A stretch of 64,000 nt of DNA from Diaphorobacter limosus (GCF_033100095.1 NZ_CP136921.1:3499001-3563000), one strand, 5' to 3'. Counted from the first letter of the stretch, positions 9,044 through 20,999 are shown. Notes: generated from the sequence alone by a model not told the origin. Numbers and translations are program-made.

Positions 9044-10087
9044 ATGAGCACATCTCTCCCACTGGCCATTACCCAGGGCGACCCGGCCGGCATAGGCCCG
9101 GAGATCGTCGCCAAGGCCTTTCGCGACGCACCCCGGGACATGCGTGGCTGCTTTGTCGTTGGCGACCTGGCCACGCTGCGCCGTGCCGCGGCCTGCATCG
9201 AGCGGCCGGGCAACACCAGCCTGCCGCTGGCGCGCATCGACGCCCTGCAGGATGTGGCGCTGGTGCCGCCGCGCTGCCTGCCGGTGTGGCAGCTGCCAGA
9301 GCTGGCTGGCGGCGAACGTGAGCCATGGGGCCGGGTGAGCGCCGGTGCCGGGCGCGCCGCTGCGGCCTGCGTGCTCTGGGCGGCACGGGCGGCGCTTGCC
9401 GGCCAGGTCGCGGCGCTGGTGACGGCGCCACTGCACAAGGAATCGCTGGCAGCCGCGGGCGTGCCGTTTCCGGGCCACACCGAGTTGCTGCAGGCCGAGG
9501 CGGCGCGTCATGCCGGCGTGCCCATTGCGCAGATGCCGGTGCGCATGATGCTGGCCAGCGACGAGCTGCGCACGGTGCTGGTCAGCATCCACCTGTCGCT
9601 GCGCGAGGCCATTGCCGCCGTGACGCAGGACAACCTGCTGCAGACGCTGCGCATCACCCATGCGGCCCTCTCGCGCAGCCTGGGACGGGCGCCGCGCATC
9701 GGCGTGGCAGGGCTCAACCCCCATGCGGGCGAGGGCGGCCTGTTTGGCCGCGAGGAGCTGGACATCATCGCCCCGGCCATCGCCCAGGCGCGCGCCGAGG
9801 GCCTGGACGCACAAGGCCCCTACGCGCCCGACACCATCTTCATGCGCGCGCGCTGTACGGCCGGCAGGCCGGGCGAGTTCGACGTGGTGCTGGCCATGTA
9901 CCACGACCAGGGCTTGATCCCCGTGAAATACCTGGGCGTGGACAAGGGCGTGAACGTCACCCTGGGCCTGCCCCTGGTGCGCACCAGCCCGGACCATGGC
10001 ACGGCCTTTGACATCGCGGGACGGGGCGTGGCCGATGCCGCCAGCCTGATCGAGGCCGTGCGCATGGCGCGTGCGCTGGCAGGTTGA
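9044..10087 (+). CDS. pdxA: PdxA, 4-hydroxythreonine-4-phosphate dehydrogenase
   Basis: This is an NAD-dependent dehydrogenase of vitamin B6 biosynthesis, feeding PdxJ. Motifs in order are TQGDPAGIGPE near the N-terminus, VTAPLHKESL with the catalytic Lys, PGHTE, GLNPHAGEGG, and the metal-binding YHDQGLIPVKYLG followed by GTAFDIAG. The ATG at 9044 (MSTSLPLAITQGD) gives 347 residues, slightly long for the family. It ends just before a perfect bidirectional terminator shared with mscL. Confidence 0.95.
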   Translation: MSTSLPLAITQGDPAGIGPEIVAKAFRDAPRDMRGCFVVGDLATLRRAAACIERPGNTSLPLARIDALQDVALVPPRCLPVWQLPELAGGEREPWGRVSAGAGRAAAACVLWAARAALAGQVAALVTAPLHKESLAAAGVPFPGHTELLQAEAARHAGVPIAQMPVRMMLASDELRTVLVSIHLSLREAIAAVTQDNLLQTLRITHAALSRSLGRAPRIGVAGLNPHAGEGGLFGREELDIIAPAIAQARAEGLDAQGPYAPDTIFMRARCTAGRPGEFDVVLAMYHDQGLIPVKYLGVDKGVNVTLGLPLVRTSPDHGTAFDIAGRGVADAASLIEAVRMARALAG

Positions 10088-10103
10088 ACAATCGTCAAAA
10101 AGA

Positions 10104-10137
10104 CAAACGCCCGTGGCAATTGCGCCACGGGCGTTTG
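10104..10137. terminator. bidirectional rho-independent terminator between pdxA and mscL
   Basis: A perfect 14-bp stem (CAAACGCCCGTGGC with its complement) has a 6-base loop, and A/T-rich sequence on the left side serves the minus strand. It lies between convergent genes. Confidence 0.85.
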
Positions 10138-10154
10138 GTGCGAGCAGAAAAAAA

Positions 10155-10583
10155 TCAGCGCTTGAGGCTGTCGCGGATCTCGCGCAGCAGCACGATGTCT
10201 TCCGGCGTGACGGCTTCGGGTACGGGCTCGGCGGGCGCCTCGCGCTTGAGGCGGTTGAACTGTTTGACCATCATGAAGATGATGAAGGCCAGGATGATGA
10301 AATTCACCGCCACGGTGATGAAGCTGCCGTAGGCAAACACCGGCACGCCGGCCTTCTTGAGCGCATCCAGCGTGCGCGCCGTGCCTTCGGGGATGCTGCC
10401 CAGCACGATGAAGAGGTTGGAGAAATCGAGCTTGCCGAACACCAGACCGACGATGGGCATGATCAGGTCGGCCACCACCGAATCCACGATCTTGCCGAAT
10501 GCGGCGCCGATGATCACACCCACTGCCAGGTCAATCACATTCCCCTTGACGGCAAACTCTTTGAATTCTTTGGTGATGCTCAC
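10155..10583 (-). CDS. mscL: MscL, large-conductance mechanosensitive channel
   Basis: This 142-residue inner-membrane channel opens under membrane tension on hypo-osmotic shock. The N-terminus [33 protein letters not shown] is the signature amphipathic helix plus first membrane helix. The second helix ([17 protein letters not shown]) lies near residues 89-105, followed by the charged C-terminal bundle ending [11 protein letters not shown]. It is monocistronic and convergent with pdxA. Confidence 0.96.
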   Translation of the reverse strand: MSITKEFKEFAVKGNVIDLAVGVIIGAAFGKIVDSVVADLIMPIVGLVFGKLDFSNLFIVLGSIPEGTARTLDALKKAGVPVFAYGSFITVAVNFIILAFIIFMMVKQFNRLKREAPAEPVPEAVTPEDIVLLREIRDSLKR

Positions 10584-10657
10584 TTTTTACACCCTTGGAT
10601 GATGTTGAAAAAAAACCGGAATCAGTCCGGATCGTCAGCTTAAGTGCGTATCGGTCG

Positions 10658-10687
10658 TTGGAGCGAGCTTTACCGCTCGGCTACAAT
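10658..10687 (+). promoter_or_regulatory. candidate sigma-70 promoter of petABC
   Basis: TTGGAG at 10658-10663 and TACAAT at 10682-10687 with 18 bases between them lie about 40 bases before the petA ATG. Confidence 0.4.
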
Positions 10688-10726
10688 TTACGGTTGACTC
10701 CATAGCGAAGCATACCGAGGAACCCC

Positions 10727-11326
10727 ATGAGTGAAACTCCGATCGACTCGAGCAAGCGGACGTGGCTGATCGCGTCTGGCTGCGCTGGCGCGGTGGGTGG
10801 CGTGGCCACAGCCGTCCCTTTTGTGAGCAGCTTCCAGCCGTCCGAGAAGGCCAAGGCCGCCGGCGCGGCCGTCGAGGTGGACATCTCGGCCCTCAAGCCC
10901 GGTGAAAAGGTCACGGTGGAATGGCGTGGCAAGCCGGTGTGGATCATTCGCCGCACGCCCGAGCAGGTTGCCGAACTGCCCAAGCTCGACAGCCAGCTGG
11001 CCGACCCGCAGTCCAAGCGCAATCCGGCCGAGTTCACGCCGCCGTATGCGCAGAACGAGCACCGCTCGATCAAGCCCGAGATCCTGGTTGCCGTGGGTAT
11101 CTGCCCGCACCTTGGCTGCTCGCCCTCCGACAGGTTCACCCCCGGCCCCCAGCCGTCGCTGCCCAATGACTGGGAGGGCGGTTTTCTGTGCCCTTGCCAC
11201 GGATCGACCTTCGACATGGCCGGCCGCGTGTTCAAGAACAAGCCGTCGCCGGACAACCTGCCGGTGCCCCCGCACATGTACCTGTCGGACACCAAGCTCC
11301 TGATCGGTGAAGACAAGAAGGCCTGA
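10727..11326 (+). CDS. petA: PetA, Rieske iron-sulfur subunit of cytochrome bc1
   Basis: This 199-residue subunit of respiratory complex III carries a [2Fe-2S] cluster. An N-terminal segment (residues 10-30) forms the membrane anchor, and the cluster boxes are CPHLGCSP and CPCHGSTFD with both Cys-His pairs. AGGAACCCC precedes the ATG. petB starts 15 bases after it, and petC follows. Confidence 0.96.
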   Translation: MSETPIDSSKRTWLIASGCAGAVGGVATAVPFVSSFQPSEKAKAAGAAVEVDISALKPGEKVTVEWRGKPVWIIRRTPEQVAELPKLDSQLADPQSKRNPAEFTPPYAQNEHRSIKPEILVAVGICPHLGCSPSDRFTPGPQPSLPNDWEGGFLCPCHGSTFDMAGRVFKNKPSPDNLPVPPHMYLSDTKLLIGEDKKA

Positions 11327-11341
11327 GGGAGGCACTGACAA

Positions 11342-12763
11342 ATGGCTGCTTACCGCGAATTCAAGGAAATCTCGCCCAACGCCTCGGCGACGGCGAAGAC
11401 AATGAACTGGCTGGAGAACCGTTTTCCAACGGCCTTCGACGCCTACAAGGTTCACATGTCGGAGTACTACGCTCCGAAGAACTTCAACTTCTGGTACATC
11501 TTCGGCTCGCTGGCGCTGCTGGTGCTGGTGATCCAGATCGTCACCGGCATCTTCCTGGTGATGCACTACAAGCCCGACGCCGCCAAGGCCTTCGAGTCGG
11601 TCGAGTACATCATGCGCGACGTGCCCTGGGGCTGGCTGATCCGCTACATGCACTCCACCGGCGCATCGGCCTTCTTTGTGGTGGTGTATCTGCACATGTT
11701 CCGTGGCCTGCTCTATGGCTCGTACCGCAAGCCGCGCGAGCTGGTCTGGATCTTCGGCTGCGCCATTTTCCTGGCGCTGATGGCCGAGGCCTTCATGGGC
11801 TACCTGCTGCCCTGGGGCCAGATGTCGTACTGGGGCGCTCAGGTGATCGTGAACCTGTTCTCGGCCATTCCCTTCGTCGGCCCTGACCTGGCCCTCTTGA
11901 TCCGTGGCGACTATGTGGTCGGTGATGCGACGTTGAACCGCTTCTTCAGCTTCCACGTCATCGCCGTGCCGCTGGTGCTCCTGGGTCTGGTCGTGGCGCA
12001 CTTGCTGGCGCTGCACGATGTGGGCTCCAACAACCCCGACGGCATCGAGATCAAGGGCCCGGGCAAGCCGGTGGACGACAAGGGCCATCCCCTGGACGGC
12101 GTGCCCTTCCACCCCTACTACTCGGTGCACGACATCTTTGGTGTGTGCGTGTTCCTGTTCATCTTCTCGGCCGTGATCTTTTTCGCGCCCGAGTTCGGCG
12201 GCTACTTCCTGGAGTACAACAACTTCATCCCCGCCGACCCGCTGAAGACGCCTTCGCATATCGCCCCGGTCTGGTACTTCACGCCGTTCTATTCGATGCT
12301 GCGTGCCATCACCAGCGAGATGATGTATGCGCTGATTGCCTGCGTGGTGCTGGGTGCCGGTTTTGGCGTGTTCAAGGCTCGTCTGCCTGGCTTCGTCAAG
12401 GGTGGCATCGTGGTTGCTGCCGCTGTAGCCATCGCCCTCATGCTGGCCATCGATGCCAAGTTCTGGGGTGTGGTGGTGATGGGCGGCGCGGTCGTCATCC
12501 TGTTCTTCCTGCCCTGGCTGGACTGCAGCCCGGCGCGCTCCATCCGCTATCGCCCGAGCTGGCACAAGTGGATGTACGCCCTGTTCGTGGTCGTGTTCGT
12601 GATCCTGGCCTACCTGGGCGTGCAGGCCCCGTCGCCCGTCGGTGAGCGCGTGTCGCAGGTGGGGACGCTGTTCTATTTCGGCTTCTTCCTGCTCATGCCC
12701 TGGTGGTCGCGTCTTGGCACGCCCAAGCCCGTGCCTGACCGCGTGACGTTCAAGCCTCATTGA
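11342..12763 (+). CDS. petB: PetB, cytochrome b of the bc1 complex
   Basis: This is the quinol-oxidising, di-haem membrane subunit of complex III, 473 residues with eight or more membrane helices. Haem-ligand helices are visible (RYMHSTGASAFFVVVYLHM and FFSFHVIAVPLVLLGLVVAHL), as is the Qo-site PEW-type region in the DPLKTPSHIAPVWYF stretch. The C-terminal extension with extra helices is typical of beta- and gammaproteobacterial cytochrome b. GGGAGG lies just before the start. Confidence 0.97.
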   Translation: MAAYREFKEISPNASATAKTMNWLENRFPTAFDAYKVHMSEYYAPKNFNFWYIFGSLALLVLVIQIVTGIFLVMHYKPDAAKAFESVEYIMRDVPWGWLIRYMHSTGASAFFVVVYLHMFRGLLYGSYRKPRELVWIFGCAIFLALMAEAFMGYLLPWGQMSYWGAQVIVNLFSAIPFVGPDLALLIRGDYVVGDATLNRFFSFHVIAVPLVLLGLVVAHLLALHDVGSNNPDGIEIKGPGKPVDDKGHPLDGVPFHPYYSVHDIFGVCVFLFIFSAVIFFAPEFGGYFLEYNNFIPADPLKTPSHIAPVWYFTPFYSMLRAITSEMMYALIACVVLGAGFGVFKARLPGFVKGGIVVAAAVAIALMLAIDAKFWGVVVMGGAVVILFFLPWLDCSPARSIRYRPSWHKWMYALFVVVFVILAYLGVQAPSPVGERVSQVGTLFYFGFFLLMPWWSRLGTPKPVPDRVTFKPH

Positions 12764-12779
12764 GCCGGAGATAACAACA

Positions 12780-13535
12780 ATGAAGAAACTGCTTCTCTCG
12801 CTGATCGCAGCTCTGGGTTTGGCTGCTGGTGCACATGCCGCCGGCGGCGGCATGGCCTGGGACAAGGCGCCCGTCAACATCACGGATCAGGCTTCGCTGC
12901 AAAACGGCGCCAAGCTGTTCGTGAACTACTGCCTGAACTGCCACTCGGCCGCGTTCATGCGCTTCAACCGCCTGAAGGACATTGGCCTCACTGATCAGCA
13001 GATCAAGGACAACCTGCTGTTCACGACCGACAAGATTGGCGAGACCATGAAGTCGGCGATTGATCCCAAGCAGGCGTCCGAATGGTTTGGCGCCAATCCG
13101 CCGGATCTCACGGTGATCGCGCGCTCGCGCGCCGGCTCCGGCGGTTCGGGTGCGGACTATCTCTACACCTTCCTGCGCACCTTCTACCGCGACGACACCA
13201 AGGCCACCGGCTGGAACAACCTGGTCTTCCCCAGCGTCGGCATGCCGCACGCGCTGTGGCAGTTGCAGGGCGAGCGCGGCGCTGTCTTTGAGCAACGTGA
13301 GAGCCATGGCCAGACCGAACAGGTGTTCAAGGGCTGGGAGCAGATCTCTCCCGGCAGCATGACGCCTCAGCAGTACGACCAGGCCGTGGGTGATCTCGTC
13401 AACTATCTGCAGTGGATGGGTGAGCCGGCGCAGAATACGCGCGTTCGCATTGGTGTGTGGGTGCTGCTCTTCCTGGCAGGCTTCACCTTCATCGCCTGGA
13501 GGCTGAATGCAGCCTTCTGGAAGGACGTCAAGTAA
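12780..13535 (+). CDS. petC: PetC, cytochrome c1
   Basis: This is the c-type haem subunit of complex III that passes electrons to soluble cytochrome c. It has a signal peptide (residues 1-20, cut after AGAHA), the haem-binding YCLNCHSAAFMR motif near residue 56, and a C-terminal membrane anchor (WVLLFLAGFTFIAWRLN). It has 251 residues and lies 16 bases after petB. Two hairpins, including a terminator, follow the stop. Confidence 0.96.
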   Translation: MKKLLLSLIAALGLAAGAHAAGGGMAWDKAPVNITDQASLQNGAKLFVNYCLNCHSAAFMRFNRLKDIGLTDQQIKDNLLFTTDKIGETMKSAIDPKQASEWFGANPPDLTVIARSRAGSGGSGADYLYTFLRTFYRDDTKATGWNNLVFPSVGMPHALWQLQGERGAVFEQRESHGQTEQVFKGWEQISPGSMTPQQYDQAVGDLVNYLQWMGEPAQNTRVRIGVWVLLFLAGFTFIAWRLNAAFWKDVK

Positions 13536-13583
13536 ACCCAGGAGTGTCGTTGCGCTGCATTTTCGTGCAGCGCCAACCTGTAC

Positions 13584-13612
13584 AGAGTGGGTGCCTTGGT
13601 ACCCACTCTTTT
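13584..13612 (+). terminator. rho-independent terminator after petC
   Basis: A 9-bp stem AGAGTGGGT / ACCCACTCT with an 8-base loop is followed by a short T run. A smaller 8-bp hairpin (GCGCTGCA) lies just before it at 13552-13573. Confidence 0.75.
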
Positions 13613-13633
13613 GATTTTTAGGAGCCGTTCACC

Positions 13634-14245
13634 ATGATGGTGCTTTACTCGGGCACGACCTGCCCCTTCTCCCATCGTTGCCGTTTCGTTCTGTTCGAAA
13701 AGGGCATGGATTTTGAAATCCGCGATGTGGATCTGTACAACAAGCCCGAAGACATCAGCGTGATGAACCCCTACGGCCAGGTGCCCATCCTGGTCGAGCG
13801 CGATCTGATCCTGTACGAGTCGAACATCATCAATGAGTACATCGATGAGCGCTTCCCGCATCCGCAGCTGATGCCCGGCGACCCGGTGGATCGCGCCCGC
13901 GTTCGTCTGTTCCTGCTCAACTTCGAGAAGGAGTTGTTCGTGCACGTGAATGCGCTGGAGTCGCGTGCCACCAAGGGCAACGAGAAGGCGCTGGAGAAGG
14001 CCCGTGCCCATATCCGCGACCGCCTGACCCAGCTTGCCCCCGTGTTCCTCAAGAACAAGTACATGCTGGGCGAGGGTTTCTCCATGCTGGACGTGGCCAT
14101 TGCGCCGCTGCTGTGGCGCCTGGACTACTACGGCATCGAGCTGTCCAAGAACGCCGCCCCGCTGCTCAAGTATGCAGAGCGCATCTTCTCGCGCCCGGCC
14201 TATATCGAGGCGCTGACGCCCTCGGAAAAGGTCATGCGCAAGTAA
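13634..14245 (+). CDS. sspA: SspA, stringent starvation protein A (glutathione S-transferase fold)
   Basis: This 203-residue RNA-polymerase-associated regulator has a glutathione S-transferase fold. The N-terminal thioredoxin-like half starts MMVLYSGTTCPFSHRCRFVL and contains NPYGQVPILVERDLILYESNIINEYI. The all-helical C-terminal half contains LDVAIAPLLWRLDYYGI. TTTAGGAG precedes the ATG. sspB follows after 20 bases, the conserved sspAB pairing. Confidence 0.94.
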   Translation: MMVLYSGTTCPFSHRCRFVLFEKGMDFEIRDVDLYNKPEDISVMNPYGQVPILVERDLILYESNIINEYIDERFPHPQLMPGDPVDRARVRLFLLNFEKELFVHVNALESRATKGNEKALEKARAHIRDRLTQLAPVFLKNKYMLGEGFSMLDVAIAPLLWRLDYYGIELSKNAAPLLKYAERIFSRPAYIEALTPSEKVMRK

Positions 14246-14265
14246 ACTCTACGCATTTGTTGCGC

Positions 14266-14793
14266 ATGATGAACGCTCAGGAACTCCCCTCCACACGCCC
14301 CTATCTGATCCGTGCCCTGTATGAGTGGTGCGCGGACAATGGCTACACGCCTTATTTGGTCGTGCGCGTGAACGAGTCTGTGCAGGTGCCGCGTGAATAT
14401 GTCAACAACGGCGAAATCGTGCTCAACGTCAGTTACGACGCCACCAGCGGGCTGCAGATAGGCAACGATTTTGTCGAGTTCAAGGCCCGCTTCGGCGGCA
14501 AGCCGCGTGACATTCTGGTTCCCGTGCGCCGGGTGATCGCCATCTACGCGCGCGAGAACGGGCAGGGCATGGCCTTTCCGCTGGATGACGACGTCGAGGT
14601 TCAGCCCAGCGATTCCCCGCTGTCGCCCACGGAGGCCGCAGTCGTATCCGAGCCCGAGGCACGCGGCACGGTGCAGTTGCAATCTGTCGATGGCAAGTCC
14701 GGCAGGGCCGACAAAGCACGGGACAAGGACGGCCCACGCCCGCCCCAGCCGCCCGCTGGCGGCGGTCGTCCCTCCCTCAAGCGTGTCAAGTGA
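14266..14793 (+). CDS. sspB: SspB, ClpXP adaptor (stringent starvation protein B)
   Basis: SspB delivers ssrA-tagged peptides to ClpXP. The core domain begins STRPYLIRALYEWCADNGYTPYLVV and contains GEIVLNVSYDATSGLQIGND and ARFGGKPRDILVPV. A long disordered acidic/Pro-rich linker follows, and the C-terminal tail RPSLKRVK is the ClpX-docking peptide. The start at ATG 14266 (or 14269) gives 175 residues; a longer frame from 14113 overlaps sspA and is rejected. Confidence 0.94.
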   Translation: MMNAQELPSTRPYLIRALYEWCADNGYTPYLVVRVNESVQVPREYVNNGEIVLNVSYDATSGLQIGNDFVEFKARFGGKPRDILVPVRRVIAIYARENGQGMAFPLDDDVEVQPSDSPLSPTEAAVVSEPEARGTVQLQSVDGKSGRADKARDKDGPRPPQPPAGGGRPSLKRVK

Positions 14794-14859
14794 ATGATCA
14801 GGGGATGCTGCCCGACATCCGGGCAAGCGTCCTTTTTTGGCGGCTAGAATGCAGCCTTC

Positions 14860-14935
14860 GCCGGTTTAGCTCAGTTGGTAGAGCACCCGCCTTGTAAGCG
14901 GTAGGTCGTCAGTTCGAATCCGACAACCGGCACCA
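14860..14935 (+). tRNA. tRNA-Thr (anticodon TGT)
   Basis: This is a complete 76-base cloverleaf including encoded CCA. Acceptor arms are GCCGGTT and AACCGGC, the anticodon loop is CTTGTAA with TGT at 14893-14895, and the T loop is TTCGAAT. It lies alone between sspB and a convergent DUF721 gene. Confidence 0.97.
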
Positions 14936-14976
14936 TTTCCCTCAGGATTTTCGACGCCAGCCTTCCTCCCCACGGG

Positions 14977-15276
14977 TCAGGATTGGATTTTCAGGCGTAT
15001 CGAGTCCACCTCCCACCCCTTTGTGCGCAGATGCGCCAGGAATGCCGGCAGCAACTGCCGCAACTTGGCAGCCGCCGCATTGCTTTTGACCAGCAGGCAC
15101 CAGCTGCCGCCCTCGATGGGGCCGGCCTGCACCGCTGGGCGCAGCAAGGGCGGAATCAAGCCCTCTATGGCCTTGAGCCGCGCGCTGGAGTCGCGAGTCA
15201 GGGCCGTCAGGCGCGCCAGGGTCGGTGATTCCTGGCTGGCTTGCTGCAGTGGGATGGCGTAGTGGCGGCGGTTCAT
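14977..15276 (-). CDS. DUF721 / DciA-like protein
   Basis: This 99-residue protein reads MNRRHYAIPLQQASQESPTL and contains GSWCLLVKSNAAAAKLRQLLPAFLAHL and GWEVDSIRLKI, the pattern of the DUF721 family. That family includes DciA, which helps load the replicative helicase in bacteria lacking DnaC. It is transcribed divergently from secA, a conserved arrangement in many proteobacteria. The start at 15276 is chosen for family length; an upstream frame to 15450 adds low-quality sequence. The DciA function is inference from the family. Confidence 0.75.
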   Translation of the reverse strand: MNRRHYAIPLQQASQESPTLARLTALTRDSSARLKAIEGLIPPLLRPAVQAGPIEGGSWCLLVKSNAAAAKLRQLLPAFLAHLRTKGWEVDSIRLKIQS

Positions 15277-15415
15277 GGCAGGTTCTGGGCTGTCCACTGG
15301 GCGGGTGCCGGAGTGCGCAGGCTGATTATTGCGGATACGGCCAGCACTGCCGGTCGCGCGTGGGCCACGCGGTGGCGCAAAGGTAGAATGGCAGGCTTTT
15401 GGGTTCGCCGGTTGG

Positions 15416-15431
15416 TTGCAAGCGCTTGCAA
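15416..15431. promoter_or_regulatory. perfect 16-bp palindrome upstream of secA
   Basis: TTGCAAGCGCTTGCAA is fully self-complementary and lies about 95 bases before the secA ATG, in the divergent DUF721-secA region. It resembles LacI/GalR-type operators. No such regulator gene is in the window. Confidence 0.35.
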
Positions 15432-15524
15432 TTGGCGGCGCAAGCCCCACCTGGATTCAATTCATCTCAAGGATTCCGGTCGCTCTGCCGCTTTGCTCGG
15501 GCAGTGCAGCGCCGATCTGCTCGC

Positions 15525-18287
<2,763 letters not shown>

Positions 18288-18304
18288 TGCTGCGACCTTG
18301 AACG

Positions 18305-18328
18305 ACACGGGCTGCGGCCCGTGTTTGC
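18305..18328 (+). terminator. rho-independent terminator after secA
   Basis: An 8-bp stem ACACGGGC / GCCCGTGT with a TGCG loop is followed by TTGCTTTT. Confidence 0.75.
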
Positions 18329-18361
18329 TTTTCATCCCCTTGTTTGACCCAGGAGTGCTCC

Positions 18362-19591
18362 ATGCCCGTGAATCTTTCTGCCCCGCAAGCCGCAGACCTG
18401 CGCCCCGTTGCCGGCGTGCGCATTGGCGTCGCCGAGGCTGGCGTGCGCAAGGCCAACCGCAAGGACCTGACGGTGTTCCTGCTGGACGAGGGCACGACGG
18501 TGGCCGGCGTGTTCACGCAAAACCGCTTCTGCGCCGCGCCGGTGCAGGTTTGCCGCGAGCATTTGGACGGTGGCCAGGCGATACGCGCCATGGTCATCAA
18601 CACCGGCAATGCCAACGCCGGCACCGGCGCTGACGGTCTGGCACGCGCGCGCGCCACCTGTGATGCGCTGGCGGGCCAACTGGGCATTGACGCCGGCCAG
18701 GTGCTGCCGTTTTCCACCGGCGTGATCATGGAGCCGCTGCCCGTGGATCGCATCGTGGCGGGCCTGCCGGCCGCGCTGGCCGACGCCCAGGGCGGCCACT
18801 GGGCGCGCGCGGCCGAGGGCATCATGACCACCGACACCCTGCCCAAGGCCTTCAGCCGGCAGCTGCAGATTGGCGGCGCCACGGTCACCGTCACCGGCAT
18901 CAGCAAAGGGGCCGGCATGATTCGCCCGAACATGGCGACCATGCTGGGCTTTCTGGCCACCGATGCTTGCATCGCCCCAGACTTGGTGCGTCAACTGGTA
19001 CGCGAGCTGGCCGACCAGTCGTTCAACCGGGTGACGATTGACGGCGACACCAGCACCAACGACTCCTTCGTGCTGATGGCCACGCACCAGGCAAAGCACG
19101 CGCCGATTACAGTGCTCGACAGCGTCGAGGGCCGCGCCCTGAAGGCCGCGCTGCTGGAGGTGGCGCAAAAGCTGGCCCAGGCCATAGTGCGCGACGGCGA
19201 GGGCGCGACCAAGTTCATCACCGTGCGCGTCGAGGGCGGCAGGACCGGCGAGGAATGCCGCCAGGTGGCCTACGCCATCGCGCACTCGCCGCTGGTCAAG
19301 ACAGCCTTCTTCGCCAGCGACCCGAACCTGGGGCGCATCCTGGCGGCGGTGGGCTACGCCGGCATTGTCGACCTGGACCAGACCCTCATCGACCTGTACC
19401 TGGACGAGGTGCACGTAGCCGTGCAGGGCGGACGCAACCCGGCTTACCGCGAGGAGGACGGCCAGCGCGTGATGCAGCAGCAGGAGATCACCGTACGCGT
19501 GCTGCTGGGGCGCGGTCAGGCGGCCGACACCGTCTGGACCTGTGACCTGAGCCACGACTACGTGACCATCAACGCCGACTACCGGTCCTGA
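18362..19591 (+). CDS. argJ: ArgJ, bifunctional glutamate N-acetyltransferase / ornithine acetyltransferase
   Basis: ArgJ transfers acetyl groups between N-acetylornithine and glutamate in the cyclic arginine pathway. The self-cleavage site is in [16 protein letters not shown], where cleavage before Thr yields alpha and beta chains. NTGNANAGTG and [10 protein letters not shown] are further family signatures, and the C-terminus is [15 protein letters not shown]. The ATG at 18362 follows CCAGGAG and gives 409 residues. It is followed by an interspersed repeat and a DUF815 ATPase. Confidence 0.96.
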   Translation: MPVNLSAPQAADLRPVAGVRIGVAEAGVRKANRKDLTVFLLDEGTTVAGVFTQNRFCAAPVQVCREHLDGGQAIRAMVINTGNANAGTGADGLARARATCDALAGQLGIDAGQVLPFSTGVIMEPLPVDRIVAGLPAALADAQGGHWARAAEGIMTTDTLPKAFSRQLQIGGATVTVTGISKGAGMIRPNMATMLGFLATDACIAPDLVRQLVRELADQSFNRVTIDGDTSTNDSFVLMATHQAKHAPITVLDSVEGRALKAALLEVAQKLAQAIVRDGEGATKFITVRVEGGRTGEECRQVAYAIAHSPLVKTAFFASDPNLGRILAAVGYAGIVDLDQTLIDLYLDEVHVAVQGGRNPAYREEDGQRVMQQQEITVRVLLGRGQAADTVWTCDLSHDYVTINADYRS

Positions 19592-19639
19592 TTATTTTGA
19601 TAGCTGTATACGCTTACCAGATAAGCGCTAGAGCCTGAA
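19589..19639 (+). repeat. short interspersed repeat, copy 4
   Basis: TGATTATTTTGATAGCTG, then CGCTT and ATAAGCGCTAGAGCCTGA. It starts at the argJ stop and ends exactly at the next gene's ATG, so it forms the whole leader of the DUF815 gene. Confidence 0.7.
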
Positions 19640-20512
19640 ATGACTGAAAATCTTGACCGCCTGATCGCCCGCGCCGAGCAGCTCATCTCCCGCATCGAAT
19701 TCGTGCTGCCCCAGCCCTTGGGCGCGCCCGACTGGCAGGCGGCCATCGCCTGGCGCTACCGCAAGCGCAGCAGCGGCCATGGCGTGCTCGAGCCTGTGCG
19801 CCATGTCGCCGCCATGCAACTGTCCGACCTCAAGGAGATCGACGCGCAGAAAGAGAAGATCCAGCGCAACACCGAGCAGTTCGTGGCCGGCAAGACGGCC
19901 AATAACGTGCTGCTGACGGGCGCGCGCGGCACGGGCAAGTCCTCGCTGATCCGGGCCTGCCTGAACAGCTACGCGGGGCGCGGCCTGCGCCTGATCGAGG
20001 TGGACAAGGCGGACCTGACCGATCTGCCCGACATCGTCGAGGTGGTCTCGGACCGCCCCGAGAAGTTCATCATCTACTGCGACGACCTGAGCTTCGAGGA
20101 GGGCGAGGGCGGCTACAAGGCGCTCAAATCCATCCTGGATGGCTCCGTGGCCGCAAGCACGCCCAACGTGCTGGTCTACGCCACCAGCAACCGCCGCCAC
20201 CTGCTGCCCGAGCAGATGAAGGACAACCTGAGCTACACCACGTCCAACGATGGCGAGATCCATCCCGGCGAGGTGGTGGAGGAGAAGATTTCGCTCTCCG
20301 AGCGCTTTGGCCTGTGGGTCAGCTTCTACCCCTTCAGCCAGGACGAATACCTAACAATAGTCGCGCAGTGGCTCTCGGCCCTCGGCGTGGCCCCGGCCGA
20401 CATTGAGAGCGCCCGACCCCAGGCCCTGGTCTGGGCGCTGGAGCGCGGCTCGCGCAGTGGCCGCGTGGCCTACCAGTTCGCGCGCGACTACGCCGGGCGC
20501 CAGGGCGCATGA
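19640..20512 (+). CDS. DUF815 family AAA ATPase
   Basis: This 290-residue P-loop ATPase has Walker A GARGTGKSSL near residue 93, a Walker B-like FIIYCDDLSFEEGEGGYKALKSILDG, and sensor-type stretch VLVYATSNRRHLLPE. This is the DUF815 pattern. The family function is unsettled. It overlaps mutT by four bases (ATGA), so the two are probably co-translated. Confidence 0.88.
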   Translation: MTENLDRLIARAEQLISRIEFVLPQPLGAPDWQAAIAWRYRKRSSGHGVLEPVRHVAAMQLSDLKEIDAQKEKIQRNTEQFVAGKTANNVLLTGARGTGKSSLIRACLNSYAGRGLRLIEVDKADLTDLPDIVEVVSDRPEKFIIYCDDLSFEEGEGGYKALKSILDGSVAASTPNVLVYATSNRRHLLPEQMKDNLSYTTSNDGEIHPGEVVEEKISLSERFGLWVSFYPFSQDEYLTIVAQWLSALGVAPADIESARPQALVWALERGSRSGRVAYQFARDYAGRQGA

Positions 20513-20934
20513 CCCGCAAGCACACCGAGGTCGCGGTCGGCATCCTGCTGCGCGCCGACGGCGCCCTGCTGCTGTCCACGCGTCCCGCGGGCAAGCCCTA
20601 TGCGGGCTACTGGGAGTTTCCGGGCGGCAAGATCGAGGCCGGCGAGAGCGTGGAGCAGGCCCTGCGCCGCGAGCTCATCGAGGAACTGGGCGTGACCATA
20701 GGCCCGGCCGAGGTCTGGAAGGTGACCGAGCACGACTACCCGCACGCCCTGGTTCGCCTGCACTGGTGCAAGGTGCATGACTGGCGCGGCAAGTTCGAGA
20801 TGCGCGAGGGCCAGACCATGGCCTGGCAGCAATGGCCCTTGCAGGTGCGCCCGGTGCTGCCCGGCGCCTACCCGGTGCTGCAATGGCTGGCCGAGGAGCG
20901 CGGCCTGGCGTTTGACGCCGCGCAGTTCGATTGA
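20509..20934 (+). CDS. mutT: MutT-like Nudix hydrolase (8-oxo-dGTP diphosphatase)
   Basis: This 141-residue Nudix protein has the catalytic box GGKIEAGESVEQALRRELIEELG (G-x5-E-x7-REUxEExGU) near residues 41-63. The opening TEVAVGILLRADGALLLSTRP and YWEFPGGK place it in the MutT clade that cleans oxidised dGTP from the nucleotide pool. It overlaps the DUF815 ATPase gene. In many proteobacteria mutT lies near secA and yacG, as here. Confidence 0.9.
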   Translation: MTRKHTEVAVGILLRADGALLLSTRPAGKPYAGYWEFPGGKIEAGESVEQALRRELIEELGVTIGPAEVWKVTEHDYPHALVRLHWCKVHDWRGKFEMREGQTMAWQQWPLQVRPVLPGAYPVLQWLAEERGLAFDAAQFD

Positions 20935-20999
20935 TTATCAAAAAAGATAGCTGCTTGCGCTTGCTAGATAAGTGCTAGCAGCATATTTGATTCAAATTC
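20932..20999 (+). repeat. short interspersed repeat, copy 5
   Basis: AAGATAGCTGCTTGCGCTTG, then ATAAGTGCTAGCAGC and a tail ATTTGATTCAAATTC. It lies between convergent mutT and yacG. This copy and copy 1 share the ATATTT..TTC tail. Confidence 0.7.
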
